From SHVO01 sp041906145 (GTDB lineage: Bacteria > Pseudomonadota > Alphaproteobacteria > Rhodospirillales > Rhodospirillaceae), in assembly GCA_041906145.1 (NCBI GenBank), contig JAYRJU010000002.1, positions 372,001 to 436,000 of the forward strand: a stretch of 64,000 nt of DNA, in the 5' to 3' direction. Shown piece after piece: positions 24,768-33,538 of this stretch. The stretch's first letter is position 1. Each line of letters opens with the position of its first letter. The translations under genes were made by a program, and so were the position numbers. The notes beneath the pieces were generated by a model. The model made no database searches and had not been told where the DNA came from. It saw only the letters and a list, made by a program, of their open reading frames with translations.

Positions 24768-26882
24768 ATGATCAATACGGTCATCTTCATCAGCTACGCG
24801 GTCGCGGCGCTTGCCTTTTTGGCGGCCGCGGGCCTGCTTTTGGTGAGCCACGCCCAGCATCGCTATAAGGCGCTGATGCTGACGGCCTGCGTAATGACCT
24901 CCATATGGGCGTTGTCGGTTGTCGCGAGCGGACTGACGACAGCCGCGCCGCTTCGGGTTTCAGTGGTTGTTCTCGAACAGCTGCGCTCGCTCGCCTGGAT
25001 TTCCGTGCTGGGCTTCGTTCTGTTCATCGCTTATCGCAAGCGTGTGGATCGAACAGTCGTGGCGTTGATGGCGGGCGCTGTCACTGTCGCAACCGCTTAC
25101 GTCCTTGGGATCGCTATTTACGGTGTCGCAACCGGTGAGTTGTCGGAACTCGCGGTGCGCCTGTCTTTCATTGCGCGGATCGTGGTCGCGGTCGCCGGAC
25201 TGCTATTGGTCGAGAACCTGTTCCGCAACAGCGGGGCTGAAGCGCGCTGGGCCGTGAAGAATTTGTGCTTCGGCGCCGGCGTCCTGTTCATGTTCGACTT
25301 CTACATATACGCCGAAGCGGCCCTGTTTGGCGTCATCGACGCCCAAAGCTATGCGGCGCGCGGCTTCATCAACAGCCTGGCGGTGCCGTTCATCGTTCTG
25401 GCGGCTGGCCGCGCGGAAAGCTGGCCGATCGATTTGCATGTCTCGCGACAGATGGTGTTTCGCTCGGCGACGCTGCTGGCGGCGGGGTGCTACCTGATCG
25501 TGATGTCGATGGTCGGGTTTTCGTTGCAGGCGCTGGATGGCGCCTGGGGGACGGTCACTCAAGCCGTGTTCCTGACCTCGGCGGCGCTCTTACTGGTCGT
25601 GATCCTTTCCTCGGGCAAGGTGCAGGCGCACACGAAGGCTTTCATCAGCCGCAATTTCTTCAGCTACAAGTACGACTACCGTAAAGAATGGCTGCAGTTC
25701 ATCGCCGCCGTGTCGGACAGCTCTTCCGATCTTAAAATGCCGGATCGTGTCATCCGGGCATTGGCCAACATCGTTGAAAGCACGGGAGGGGTGATCTGGA
25801 CGCCGCGGGACGGCGCTTTCCGGGTAGCGGCCTCTTTTAATATGGGCAACGACCTGCCTGTCTTCACGAGGGACGATTCCTTCGTCGACGCGCTCACAAC
25901 CACCCCCGGCGTGTTGGCTATCCAGACCGGTGAAATCGACGGCGCGCCCGCGTCCGTTCCCCTGCCGCAAGGCCTGCGGGAACACAACCGCGGTTGGCTC
26001 GTTCTCCCGTTGCTGCACGCGGACGGCCTGGTCGGTATCGCACTTTTAGCGAAGCCCCGGACCGAAGTGCAGTTGAGTTGGGAAGATTTTGAGCTTTTGA
26101 AAACGGCCGGACGTCAGGCGGCAAGCTATGTCGCCGAGGACGAGGCCGCTCAATCTCTCGCCCAACTACGCCGTTTCGAGGACTTCAACCGTCACTTCGC
26201 GTTTGTCGTTCACGACATCAAGAATCTCGCCGGGCAAATGAGTTTGATGGTCAAGAACGCAGAACGTCACGGCGACAACCCGGAATTTCAAAAGGACATG
26301 CTGCGCACCGTCGGCCACTGTTCCACGCGCATGCGGACCTTGTTGGAGCAGATCAAAAGCCGCACGGCGGCGCCCGCCTCCAAGATTGAGTTCGATCTTG
26401 CAAGCAGCCTTTCGCGCCTTGCCCAAGCGTGGCGGCTTCAAATCCCGCGTCTGCGGACCGATTTCCCGACCGAGCCTCTGCGGGTGGAGGGTGACCCCGA
26501 TAAGCTTGATACGGTCCTCAATCACCTGCTGCAAAACGCTCTCGATGCGACCGGAACGCAGGGCGAGATCGGGCTCGAGGCAAAAATCGATCAGACGCAC
26601 GCCGTCATCACTGTGTCCGACAACGGGCCCGGCATGGACCGCGCCTTTATCGAGACCAAGCTGTTTCAGCCTCTGACGACGGCTAAGTCATCGGGTTTCG
26701 GGATCGGCGCCTTTCAGACGCGCCAGATCATCCAGGAACTGGGCGGGCGCCTGGAGGTCGACAGTCAAGTCGGCCGCGGCACCCGCATGATTATACGCCT
26801 TCCGATGCAGACCTCCGCCGCATCTCAGCTTACCGCCGCACATCAACGCGGCGCTCCGCAACTCAAAGTGATCAATGGGTGA
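24768..26882 (+). CDS. prsK: PEP-CTERM system histidine kinase PrsK
   Basis: 704 aa. About eight N-terminal hydrophobic segments (to residue 290) precede a GAF-like region (300-460) and a kinase core. The phospho-acceptor is H482 in FAFVVHDIKNLAGQM; the N box is HLLQNALDATG, G1 is SDNGPGMD and G2 is SSGFGIG. This architecture matches PrsK of XrtA loci. Its stop overlaps the prsR start by 8 bp, indicating coupled synthesis of a kinase-regulator pair. The signal sensed is unknown; the membrane domain suggests an envelope or lipid cue. Confidence 0.93.
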   Translation: MINTVIFISYAVAALAFLAAAGLLLVSHAQHRYKALMLTACVMTSIWALSVVASGLTTAAPLRVSVVVLEQLRSLAWISVLGFVLFIAYRKRVDRTVVALMAGAVTVATAYVLGIAIYGVATGELSELAVRLSFIARIVVAVAGLLLVENLFRNSGAEARWAVKNLCFGAGVLFMFDFYIYAEAALFGVIDAQSYAARGFINSLAVPFIVLAAGRAESWPIDLHVSRQMVFRSATLLAAGCYLIVMSMVGFSLQALDGAWGTVTQAVFLTSAALLLVVILSSGKVQAHTKAFISRNFFSYKYDYRKEWLQFIAAVSDSSSDLKMPDRVIRALANIVESTGGVIWTPRDGAFRVAASFNMGNDLPVFTRDDSFVDALTTTPGVLAIQTGEIDGAPASVPLPQGLREHNRGWLVLPLLHADGLVGIALLAKPRTEVQLSWEDFELLKTAGRQAASYVAEDEAAQSLAQLRRFEDFNRHFAFVVHDIKNLAGQMSLMVKNAERHGDNPEFQKDMLRTVGHCSTRMRTLLEQIKSRTAAPASKIEFDLASSLSRLAQAWRLQIPRLRTDFPTEPLRVEGDPDKLDTVLNHLLQNALDATGTQGEIGLEAKIDQTHAVITVSDNGPGMDRAFIETKLFQPLTTAKSSGFGIGAFQTRQIIQELGGRLEVDSQVGRGTRMIIRLPMQTSAASQLTAAHQRGAPQLKVING

Positions 26883-28278
26883 CACCATGGGCGAGACCGC
26901 AATGGCCATTCCGGCCGAAGCGCCGACACGGAATCTCCTGGTCGTTGAAGATGACGCAGGGCTTCAAAGCCAAATGCGCTGGGCAATGTCCAACGATTTC
27001 GTGGTCCATGTGGCCGGCGACCGTTCCGAAGCCATGAGCATCATGGAGCGCCATCGTCCGTCGCTGGTCGTGTTGGACCTCGGTCTGCCGCCCGACCCGG
27101 ACGGGGCCACGGAAGGTCTTGGAATCCTCGACAGCATCCTGGAGGAATATCCCGGAACCAAGGTCGTCGTGGCGAGCGGCAACGAGGACCGCAACAATGC
27201 AATCAAGGCCGTGTCTTTCGGCGCCTACGATTTCTTCGGCAAGCCCGTCGATATCGAGCAACTGCGCCTGATCCTGGAGCGCGCCTGGCAACTGCATGTC
27301 CTTGAGGAAGAAAATCGCCGTTTGACGTGCCCGTCGGGCAAGGCTCTCGACGGCATCATCGCGGCGTCCTCTGTCATGCTCGATGTCTGCCGGGTTGTCG
27401 AGCGTGTGGCGCCCACCGATGTCAGCCTGCTGATCATGGGCGAAAGCGGGACAGGCAAGGAAATGTTCGCGCGCGCCGTTCATAACTGTAGCGAGCGCGT
27501 GCGCGGCCCCTTCGTCGCCGTCAATTGTGCGGCGATCCCCGAGAACCTTTTGGAAAGCGAGCTCTTCGGCTATGAGCGCGGCGCTTTCACGGGCGCGGTG
27601 CGCCAGACGAAAGGCAAGGTAGAGCAGGCGAAAAACGGCACGCTCTTCCTCGACGAAATCGGCGACATGCCGATGGCGCTACAAGCCAAACTGCTGCGTT
27701 TCCTACAGAACCGCACCTTCCAACGCCTCGGAGGCCGCGAGGATATCACCGTCGATCTGCGCATCGTCTCGGCGACCAACCGCAATCTGCAGGAGATGAT
27801 TACCCAGGGTGGATTCCGCGAAGACCTGTTTTTCCGTCTGAATGAGGTCTGCATCACCGTGCCGGCACTGCGCGAACGTGAAGGCGATGCCCTGGTTCTC
27901 GCCCATACCTTCCTGCACCGGTACGCCGAAAGCTATCGCAAAGGCCGCATGGACTTCTCGCAAGGCGCGCTCGTCGCCCTCAGCAACTATCCATGGCCGG
28001 GCAACGTCCGTGAGCTGGAGAACCGCATCAAACGCGCCGTGGTGCTGGCGCAGGAGAGCCGAATTACGCCTACCGATCTCGGTCTCACGGAATCGGCCGA
28101 GAACGACGCCTTCGTCACGCTGCGCCAGGCGCGCCGGAAGGCCGAAGTCGACGCCATCCAGAAGGCGTTGGCGTCTTGCCACAACAATCTGTCGCGCGCC
28201 GCAAAGATCCTGGGTGTGAGCCGCCCCACGCTCTATAGCCTGCTTGCGACCTACGACATTCGTGCCGCCGCGAAATAA
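26875..28278 (+). CDS. prsR: Sigma-54-dependent response regulator PrsR
   Basis: 467 aa, NtrC-like. The receiver domain (residues 20-135) has phospho-acceptor D68 in LVVLDLGLPP. The AAA+ domain has Walker A GESGTGKE (189-196) and the sigma-54 contact loop GAFTGA (236-241). The Fis-type helix-turn-helix is at the C-terminus (NLSRAAKILGVSRPTLYSLL). PrsR should bind upstream of sigma-54 promoters such as that at 22721-22736. An alternative start at 26887 removes four residues and the overlap with prsK. Confidence 0.95.
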   Translation: MGDTMGETAMAIPAEAPTRNLLVVEDDAGLQSQMRWAMSNDFVVHVAGDRSEAMSIMERHRPSLVVLDLGLPPDPDGATEGLGILDSILEEYPGTKVVVASGNEDRNNAIKAVSFGAYDFFGKPVDIEQLRLILERAWQLHVLEEENRRLTCPSGKALDGIIAASSVMLDVCRVVERVAPTDVSLLIMGESGTGKEMFARAVHNCSERVRGPFVAVNCAAIPENLLESELFGYERGAFTGAVRQTKGKVEQAKNGTLFLDEIGDMPMALQAKLLRFLQNRTFQRLGGREDITVDLRIVSATNRNLQEMITQGGFREDLFFRLNEVCITVPALREREGDALVLAHTFLHRYAESYRKGRMDFSQGALVALSNYPWPGNVRELENRIKRAVVLAQESRITPTDLGLTESAENDAFVTLRQARRKAEVDAIQKALASCHNNLSRAAKILGVSRPTLYSLLATYDIRAAAK

Positions 28279-28325
28279 GCGCTCAAAATTCGGAGATCGG
28301 CTTCGGCCGTGTGAAGAGGACTAAG

Positions 28326-31169
28326 ATGACGACGCTCATCTCGAAGATGGACATCCGCCGTTCGCTCTATGCCGGGATCGCGACCGCGGCTCTGATGATG
28401 TGGCCGGCGATCATGGACGAGGCCGCCGCCGCGCCGGTTAATGTGGAATCCCAGCGCCATTTCGACAAAGCGGCGAAATACGCACAGGACGGCAACCCCG
28501 CGGCCGCCATTATCGAGCTGAAAAACGCCATCGTTGCGGACGGCGCGAATTCAACGGCCCGCTACGAACTGGCGCTTCTTTATCTGCGCACCGGCGACGC
28601 CCTTTCGGCGCAACGTGAGCTCGAGACCGCACGCACGCGCGGTTTCGACGAGACGAAGTTGTCGGGACCGCTCGCGCAAGCTTACTTCGCGCAAGGCAAA
28701 TTCCGTGACGTCGTCACGAAGTTCGACCCCGCAAAGCTGAATGGTGATCCGCGTGTCGACCTTATGGCGACCCAGGCCCGCGCGCATATCGCGCTAAATG
28801 ACCGCGTTGCTGCCCGCGGCCTCATCGATCAGGCGCTGGCCCTCAACGCCGAGCGTCCAAGCGCGCTTGTGGCCGACACCATTCTCCTGCGCCTGGAAGG
28901 CGATTTCCCCGGTGCGGAAAAGCAGCTCGACAAGGCGCTGACGCGCGAGCAGAACCAGCCCGAATTCCTGGTGCTGAAGGCCGAGCTGCGTCAGCAGCAG
29001 AAGGATTTCACCGGCGCTCAGAAGCAGCTCGATGCCCTCATTCTGCGTCAGCCGGACTATCTGCGCGCCTATATCGCGCGCGCGGTCGTGAAATTGAACC
29101 AGCAGGATGCGGCCGGCGCCAAGGCCGATATCGATTATGTCCTCACCAAGGACAATCGCAACAACATGGCGCATTATCTTAATGCGTATTTGTTGGTGCG
29201 CGACCATAAGTACCGCGAAGCTTCGCAGCTTTTGATCGGGCAGACCGCTTTGATCGAGAGTTTCCCGCCCGCCGCCTATCTTCTGGCGGCGGCGTCATTC
29301 TCTGACAATCGCCCAGAAATCGCGCGTACGTGGGCTCAGCGTTATGTGACGCAAGTGCCGGACGATATCGCCGGCGCCAAGTTGCTGGCGGCGATTTACC
29401 AGCGCCAGAAGAATTCGGCGAAAGCCGTGGAAGTATTGGAGCAATTCGCCGCCCGCAACCCAAATGACACGGAGCTGAACGCGCAGCTCGCCAACGCTTA
29501 CCTCGGCGCCGGACGCAGCGACCGGGCGCTCGAAATGTTCGAGCAAGGCGTCGCGCAAAATCCAGGCGACACCTCGGCGCAACTCGCACTTGCCGCTGGC
29601 CGCCTGCAGATGGGCGATCTTGATCAGGGCACCGCCCAGCTCCAAAAGGTTCTGGATATCAATCCGGGATCGCTTCAGGCCAACACAATGATGGTCCTGA
29701 CCCAGCTGCGCGGCCGCACGCCGGAAAAGGCGCTGAAAACCACGGCGTCAATGATCAAGGCCAATCCGAACGATCCCAATTCGTACAATCTGGACGGTAC
29801 CGCCCATCTCGCCGCGAACGATATCGAGGCGGCGCGTACGGCTTTCACCACCGCGCTGAACAAGGACCCCAGCTTCGTCGCGGCCGCGCTGAACCTCGCG
29901 CGTATCGAAGAACGCCGGGGCGACGAAGCGGCTGCGCGTAAGTGGTACGCAGAGGTGCTACGCATGGACCCGAAGAACGTGACGGCGTTCGACGGCCTGG
30001 CAAATCTTGCCTTGCGGAATGGCGACTATGAAGCCGCCGTGAAGCAGTATGAGCTTTCCATCACGCGCGATCCGACAGCGACCCAACCGCGCCTGAAACT
30101 CGTCGAACTGCTCCTTGAGCGTTCGGACAACGCGCGCGCTCTCAACGTCGCGCGTGATTTCGCGGCCGCCACACCCGATGACTTTGCCGCCATGGAGCTG
30201 CTGGGCCGCACCCAGATCGCCAACGGCGATATCACCAACGGGATCGGATCATATCGCCGACTCACCAATGAGACGGCGAGCAATCCCGAAGCTCATCGCC
30301 GCCTGGGCCGCGCCTATGCGGCGGCCGCCGCGAAAGAAAAGAACAATGCGAGCGCTTATCTCACGGAAGCGCGTATCGCCTTCGACCGCGCGCTGGAAAT
30401 CTCCCCTGATTTCGAACCGGCACTGGCGGACCGCCTGATGCTGGAAGGGCAGCTGAAAGGGGCCGATGCGGCGATCGCCTTGGGTCAGCGTCTCGTCGCG
30501 GCACGCCCGGCGTCGATCGTGCGTCTGGTGGTGCTCGGCGATGCGCAGACGGCGGCGCAGAAACCCGCCGACGCCGCCGCGACTTACCAGAAGGCGTGGA
30601 ACACCGCGAAGGATGGCGCGATCCTACGCCGTCTTTATGGCGCCCTCGTGCAAAGCCAACGTGGAAATGAAGGTCTAGCCCTGCTGAAAACCTGGGTTAA
30701 CGAGAACCCGGCGGACTACAGCACTCGGCTGATGATTACGTCCCATTACATCAATACGAAGCAATATGACGTCGCCTTGAAGGAAACAGAGGCGATGAAC
30801 GGCGTGCTCCCCGACAATCCGGTCGTGCTCAACAATTTGGCGTGGCTGTACGGCGAGAAGAACGATCCCAAGGCGATCACCGTCGCGGAAAAGGCGTTCA
30901 CGCTGGCGCCGCGGTCAGCAGATATCGCCGATACGCTGGGCTGGCTTCAGGTCCAGAAGGGCAATGTCGCAAAAGGCGTCGAAATCTTGGGCAAGGCCCA
31001 CGCCCTTGCGCCCGAACGCTCCGACATCACGTACCGCTACGCGGTCGCGCTAGAGAAAAGTGGAGACAAAGTACAAGCCAAGACCGTTCTTCAAAAGGCC
31101 TTGTCGGCGAAAGTCACATTCACCGAACGTCCTCAGGCGGAAGCCTTGTTGAAGCAACTGGGCAGTTAA
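28326..31169 (+). CDS. prsT: TPR-repeat protein PrsT, exported
   Basis: 947 aa from the ATG at 28326 (GAGGA 7 nt upstream). A signal-like N-terminus (SLYAGIATAALMMWPAIMDE, then AAAAP) is followed by at least 20 tetratricopeptide-type repeats covering the whole chain, for example YAQDGNPAAAIIELKNAI and LANLALRNGDYEAAVKQYEL. Length and position after PrsK/PrsR fit the PrsT family of XrtA loci. No lipobox cysteine is seen, so it is probably periplasmic. A scaffold role in export or assembly is inferred. Confidence 0.9.
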   Translation: MTTLISKMDIRRSLYAGIATAALMMWPAIMDEAAAAPVNVESQRHFDKAAKYAQDGNPAAAIIELKNAIVADGANSTARYELALLYLRTGDALSAQRELETARTRGFDETKLSGPLAQAYFAQGKFRDVVTKFDPAKLNGDPRVDLMATQARAHIALNDRVAARGLIDQALALNAERPSALVADTILLRLEGDFPGAEKQLDKALTREQNQPEFLVLKAELRQQQKDFTGAQKQLDALILRQPDYLRAYIARAVVKLNQQDAAGAKADIDYVLTKDNRNNMAHYLNAYLLVRDHKYREASQLLIGQTALIESFPPAAYLLAAASFSDNRPEIARTWAQRYVTQVPDDIAGAKLLAAIYQRQKNSAKAVEVLEQFAARNPNDTELNAQLANAYLGAGRSDRALEMFEQGVAQNPGDTSAQLALAAGRLQMGDLDQGTAQLQKVLDINPGSLQANTMMVLTQLRGRTPEKALKTTASMIKANPNDPNSYNLDGTAHLAANDIEAARTAFTTALNKDPSFVAAALNLARIEERRGDEAAARKWYAEVLRMDPKNVTAFDGLANLALRNGDYEAAVKQYELSITRDPTATQPRLKLVELLLERSDNARALNVARDFAAATPDDFAAMELLGRTQIANGDITNGIGSYRRLTNETASNPEAHRRLGRAYAAAAAKEKNNASAYLTEARIAFDRALEISPDFEPALADRLMLEGQLKGADAAIALGQRLVAARPASIVRLVVLGDAQTAAQKPADAAATYQKAWNTAKDGAILRRLYGALVQSQRGNEGLALLKTWVNENPADYSTRLMITSHYINTKQYDVALKETEAMNGVLPDNPVVLNNLAWLYGEKNDPKAITVAEKAFTLAPRSADIADTLGWLQVQKGNVAKGVEILGKAHALAPERSDITYRYAVALEKSGDKVQAKTVLQKALSAKVTFTERPQAEALLKQLGS

Positions 31170-31202
31170 GCGCGTTTTTTTGGTTCAAGCGAATAGGTTG
31201 TT

Positions 31203-32303
31203 ATGAGCAAAGATAGGTTTGGTTCGGCCGGCCGCGTCGTCGTCACGGGCGGCGCGGGATATATCGGCAGTCACGCCGTGCTGGCTTTGCGCGACGCCGG
31301 CTGGGAAGTGGTGATCGTCGACGACCTCTCGACGGGTAGCTTGCATCTGGTTCCCAAGGGTGTACCGCTGCGGATCGGAAACGTCGGCAACAGCGCGTTT
31401 ATGGCGACCGTGTTCGCCGAGACGCGGCCCGATGCGGTGATCCATTTCGCCGGCTCCATCAGCGTTCCGGAATCCGTCGAGCGTCCGCTCAAATATTATA
31501 ACAATAATTTCGCGGCCAGCTGCCGGCTGGTCGAAACCTGTCTTGCGGCGGGGATCGATAAACTGATCTTTTCATCCACGGCCGCGGTTTACGGGATTCC
31601 AGAAGTACAGCCGGTAACGGAAGACAGCCCGCTTCGCCCAATCACTCCCTATGGCCGCTCGAAACTGATGACCGAGGAGATGCTCAGGGATACGGCGGCC
31701 GCCAATCCGTTCCGTTACGTCGCATTGCGCTACTTCAATGTCGCGGGAGCCGATCCGAAAGGCCGGGCGGGCCAGGTCGTCAAGAACTCAACCAACCTCA
31801 TCAAGGTCGTGAGCGAACTCGCCGCCGGTCGCCGTGCGGGAATGACCATATACGGCGACGATTACGCCACCACGGACGGTACCTGCATCCGCGACTTCAT
31901 TCATGTGAGCGACCTGGCCGACGCCCACGTCGCAGCTTTGACCTATCTGATGAACGGCGGCGCCAGCGATGTCATGAACTGCGGTTATGGCGAAGGCTAT
32001 TCGGTGAAAAGCGTATTGAAGGAAGCGAGCCGCATCGCGGGCCAAGCGCTGCCGTACACGATGGGCGCGCGCCGGGCCGGCGATCCCGCGCAGGTCATTT
32101 CGGATCCCTCGCGTATCCGCGAACGGCTGTCATGGTCTCCGCGCTATGCCGATCTCGATCTCATCTTGCGTTCCGCGATTGCGTGGGAAAAGTCGCTACC
32201 GGTCCTCAGCAAACGCGAAGAAGATGTCGCCAATGTGGTCCCGCTCGCGCCGCATCTCGCGGCCCTGTCGCGCACATCGCGCGTTCACTCCACCTTGCAG
32301 TAG
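31203..32303 (+). CDS. galE: UDP-glucose 4-epimerase
   Basis: 366 aa, extended SDR. The NAD loop is VVVTGGAGYIGSHAV at the N-terminus; the catalytic set is SSTAAVYG and Y150-x3-K154 (YGRSK). NYPxR-type substrate region is replaced by the GalE pattern YFNVAGADPKGRAGQ. It interconverts UDP-glucose and UDP-galactose and should supply precursors for the polysaccharide. It is 33 bp after prsT, last in the rightward operon, and followed by a strong terminator. Confidence 0.92.
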   Translation: MSKDRFGSAGRVVVTGGAGYIGSHAVLALRDAGWEVVIVDDLSTGSLHLVPKGVPLRIGNVGNSAFMATVFAETRPDAVIHFAGSISVPESVERPLKYYNNNFAASCRLVETCLAAGIDKLIFSSTAAVYGIPEVQPVTEDSPLRPITPYGRSKLMTEEMLRDTAAANPFRYVALRYFNVAGADPKGRAGQVVKNSTNLIKVVSELAAGRRAGMTIYGDDYATTDGTCIRDFIHVSDLADAHVAALTYLMNGGASDVMNCGYGEGYSVKSVLKEASRIAGQALPYTMGARRAGDPAQVISDPSRIRERLSWSPRYADLDLILRSAIAWEKSLPVLSKREEDVANVVPLAPHLAALSRTSRVHSTLQ

Positions 32304-32322
32304 AAAAGTAATAGAAAAAGCG

Positions 32323-32361
32323 CCCGGCGCGATCCGTACGATCGCGCCGGGTTTCCTTGGC
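32323..32361. terminator. Bidirectional terminator between galE and a glycosyltransferase
   Basis: A 12-bp perfect stem (CCCGGCGCGATC / GATCGCGCCGGG, loop CGTAC) with an A-run before it and TTTCCTTGG after it. It separates two converging transcripts. Confidence 0.85.
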
Positions 32362-32371
32362 TGATTTTTAA

Positions 32372-33538
32372 TTAGTGGAGCGCTTCGCCGGAGAAGAGGC
32401 GCCCGTAAGCGGCGCACATTTGTGCTTCGTCGAAGTGCACCGCCGCGCGGGCCTGATTGGCCGCGCCGAGACGCTCACGCAGCGCGCTATCTCTCAGAAG
32501 CGCCATCATCATGCTGGCCAGCGCAACGTCGTACCGCGGCACAACGAACGGGCGATTTTCCTCGGCAAGCATCGTGCGTATATCGCCGGCATCGGTGCTG
32601 GCGATGGCGCGTCCGGCCGCCATTGCCTCAAGAACGCTAAGCGGCATTTGCTCCGTATCCGACGAGATCGCGAACACGTCAAAGGCCCTGAGGATGCGTT
32701 CTGGCGCCGCTATGGCGCCGGTGAAGGTGACATGGGCGCGTAGACCACGCTCGGCCACGAAGGCCTCCAGGCGCCTGCGATCCGGACCGTCGCCCACGAT
32801 GACGAGATGGGCAGGCGTATGTGCTCTCACCAGCGCAAAGGCCGCGATCAGCCGGTCGAGCGCCTTTTCGCGCCGCAGAGTGGCGACCGTACCAATGACG
32901 CCGCCCTTGCCTTGAAAAGCCGCGCTAAACGCGGGATCGGGGTTACGCGCGAAACGTGCGGTGGGAATTCCGTTGGGGATATAGCGGATGCGGTGGGGAT
33001 CCAGACCCCATACGTCGAGCGCAATCCGCTTTAGGGTTTGCGAAGGCACGACGACGGTGCTGTGGCGGTTCAACACCAGGCGCCGAAACAGGACACGCCG
33101 CAAAAGCTGCTTGTTGGCTTCCTCCGGTCCGAAACCGTCCTCGATATGAATATGGCGCACGGGGTGGCGATAGTTGGCGGCCGCCCATTCGGTGGCGCCC
33201 CAGTTGTACGTCACCATAACGTCGGGCCGGACCTCAGCCAAGACAGCGCGGGCGCCACGGATATTCGCGAGCGCGTTGCCGCGCCGGAATCCGAGAGGTT
33301 GGATCTCGGCCGAGGCATCCACATCGAGAAGCGCGGCCGCGTCGCTGCGCCCATCCATGGGGCGTATCAAATGATGAAAGCGGGAACCGAAATGGTTGGC
33401 GAGCTGCACAAACCGCCGCTGTGGCCCGCCTACCGCAAAGGTCGAAAACACATGCAGAAGAGTCGGCGCTGCAGCGGATGTCATGGGGACATCCGCTGCC
33501 GTGATCGAACCAGGCGTGGCGGAGATCGCCTGGTTCAT
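32372..33538 (-). CDS. GT4-family glycosyltransferase
   Basis: 388 aa, GT-B fold. The N-terminal domain opens LLHVFSTFAVGGPQRRFVQL; the C-terminal domain has VIGTVATLRREKALDRLIAA, LVIVGDGPDRRRLEA and the nucleotide-sugar motif EQMPLSVLEAMAAGRAI. It adds a sugar to the growing lipid-linked repeat at the cytoplasmic face. The start overlaps the upstream fusion gene by 4 bp, so the two are coupled. It resembles but does not clearly match the Stp2 type of XrtA loci. Confidence 0.88.
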   Translation of the reverse strand: MNQAISATPGSITAADVPMTSAAAPTLLHVFSTFAVGGPQRRFVQLANHFGSRFHHLIRPMDGRSDAAALLDVDASAEIQPLGFRRGNALANIRGARAVLAEVRPDVMVTYNWGATEWAAANYRHPVRHIHIEDGFGPEEANKQLLRRVLFRRLVLNRHSTVVVPSQTLKRIALDVWGLDPHRIRYIPNGIPTARFARNPDPAFSAAFQGKGGVIGTVATLRREKALDRLIAAFALVRAHTPAHLVIVGDGPDRRRLEAFVAERGLRAHVTFTGAIAAPERILRAFDVFAISSDTEQMPLSVLEAMAAGRAIASTDAGDIRTMLAEENRPFVVPRYDVALASMMMALLRDSALRERLGAANQARAAVHFDEAQMCAAYGRLFSGEALH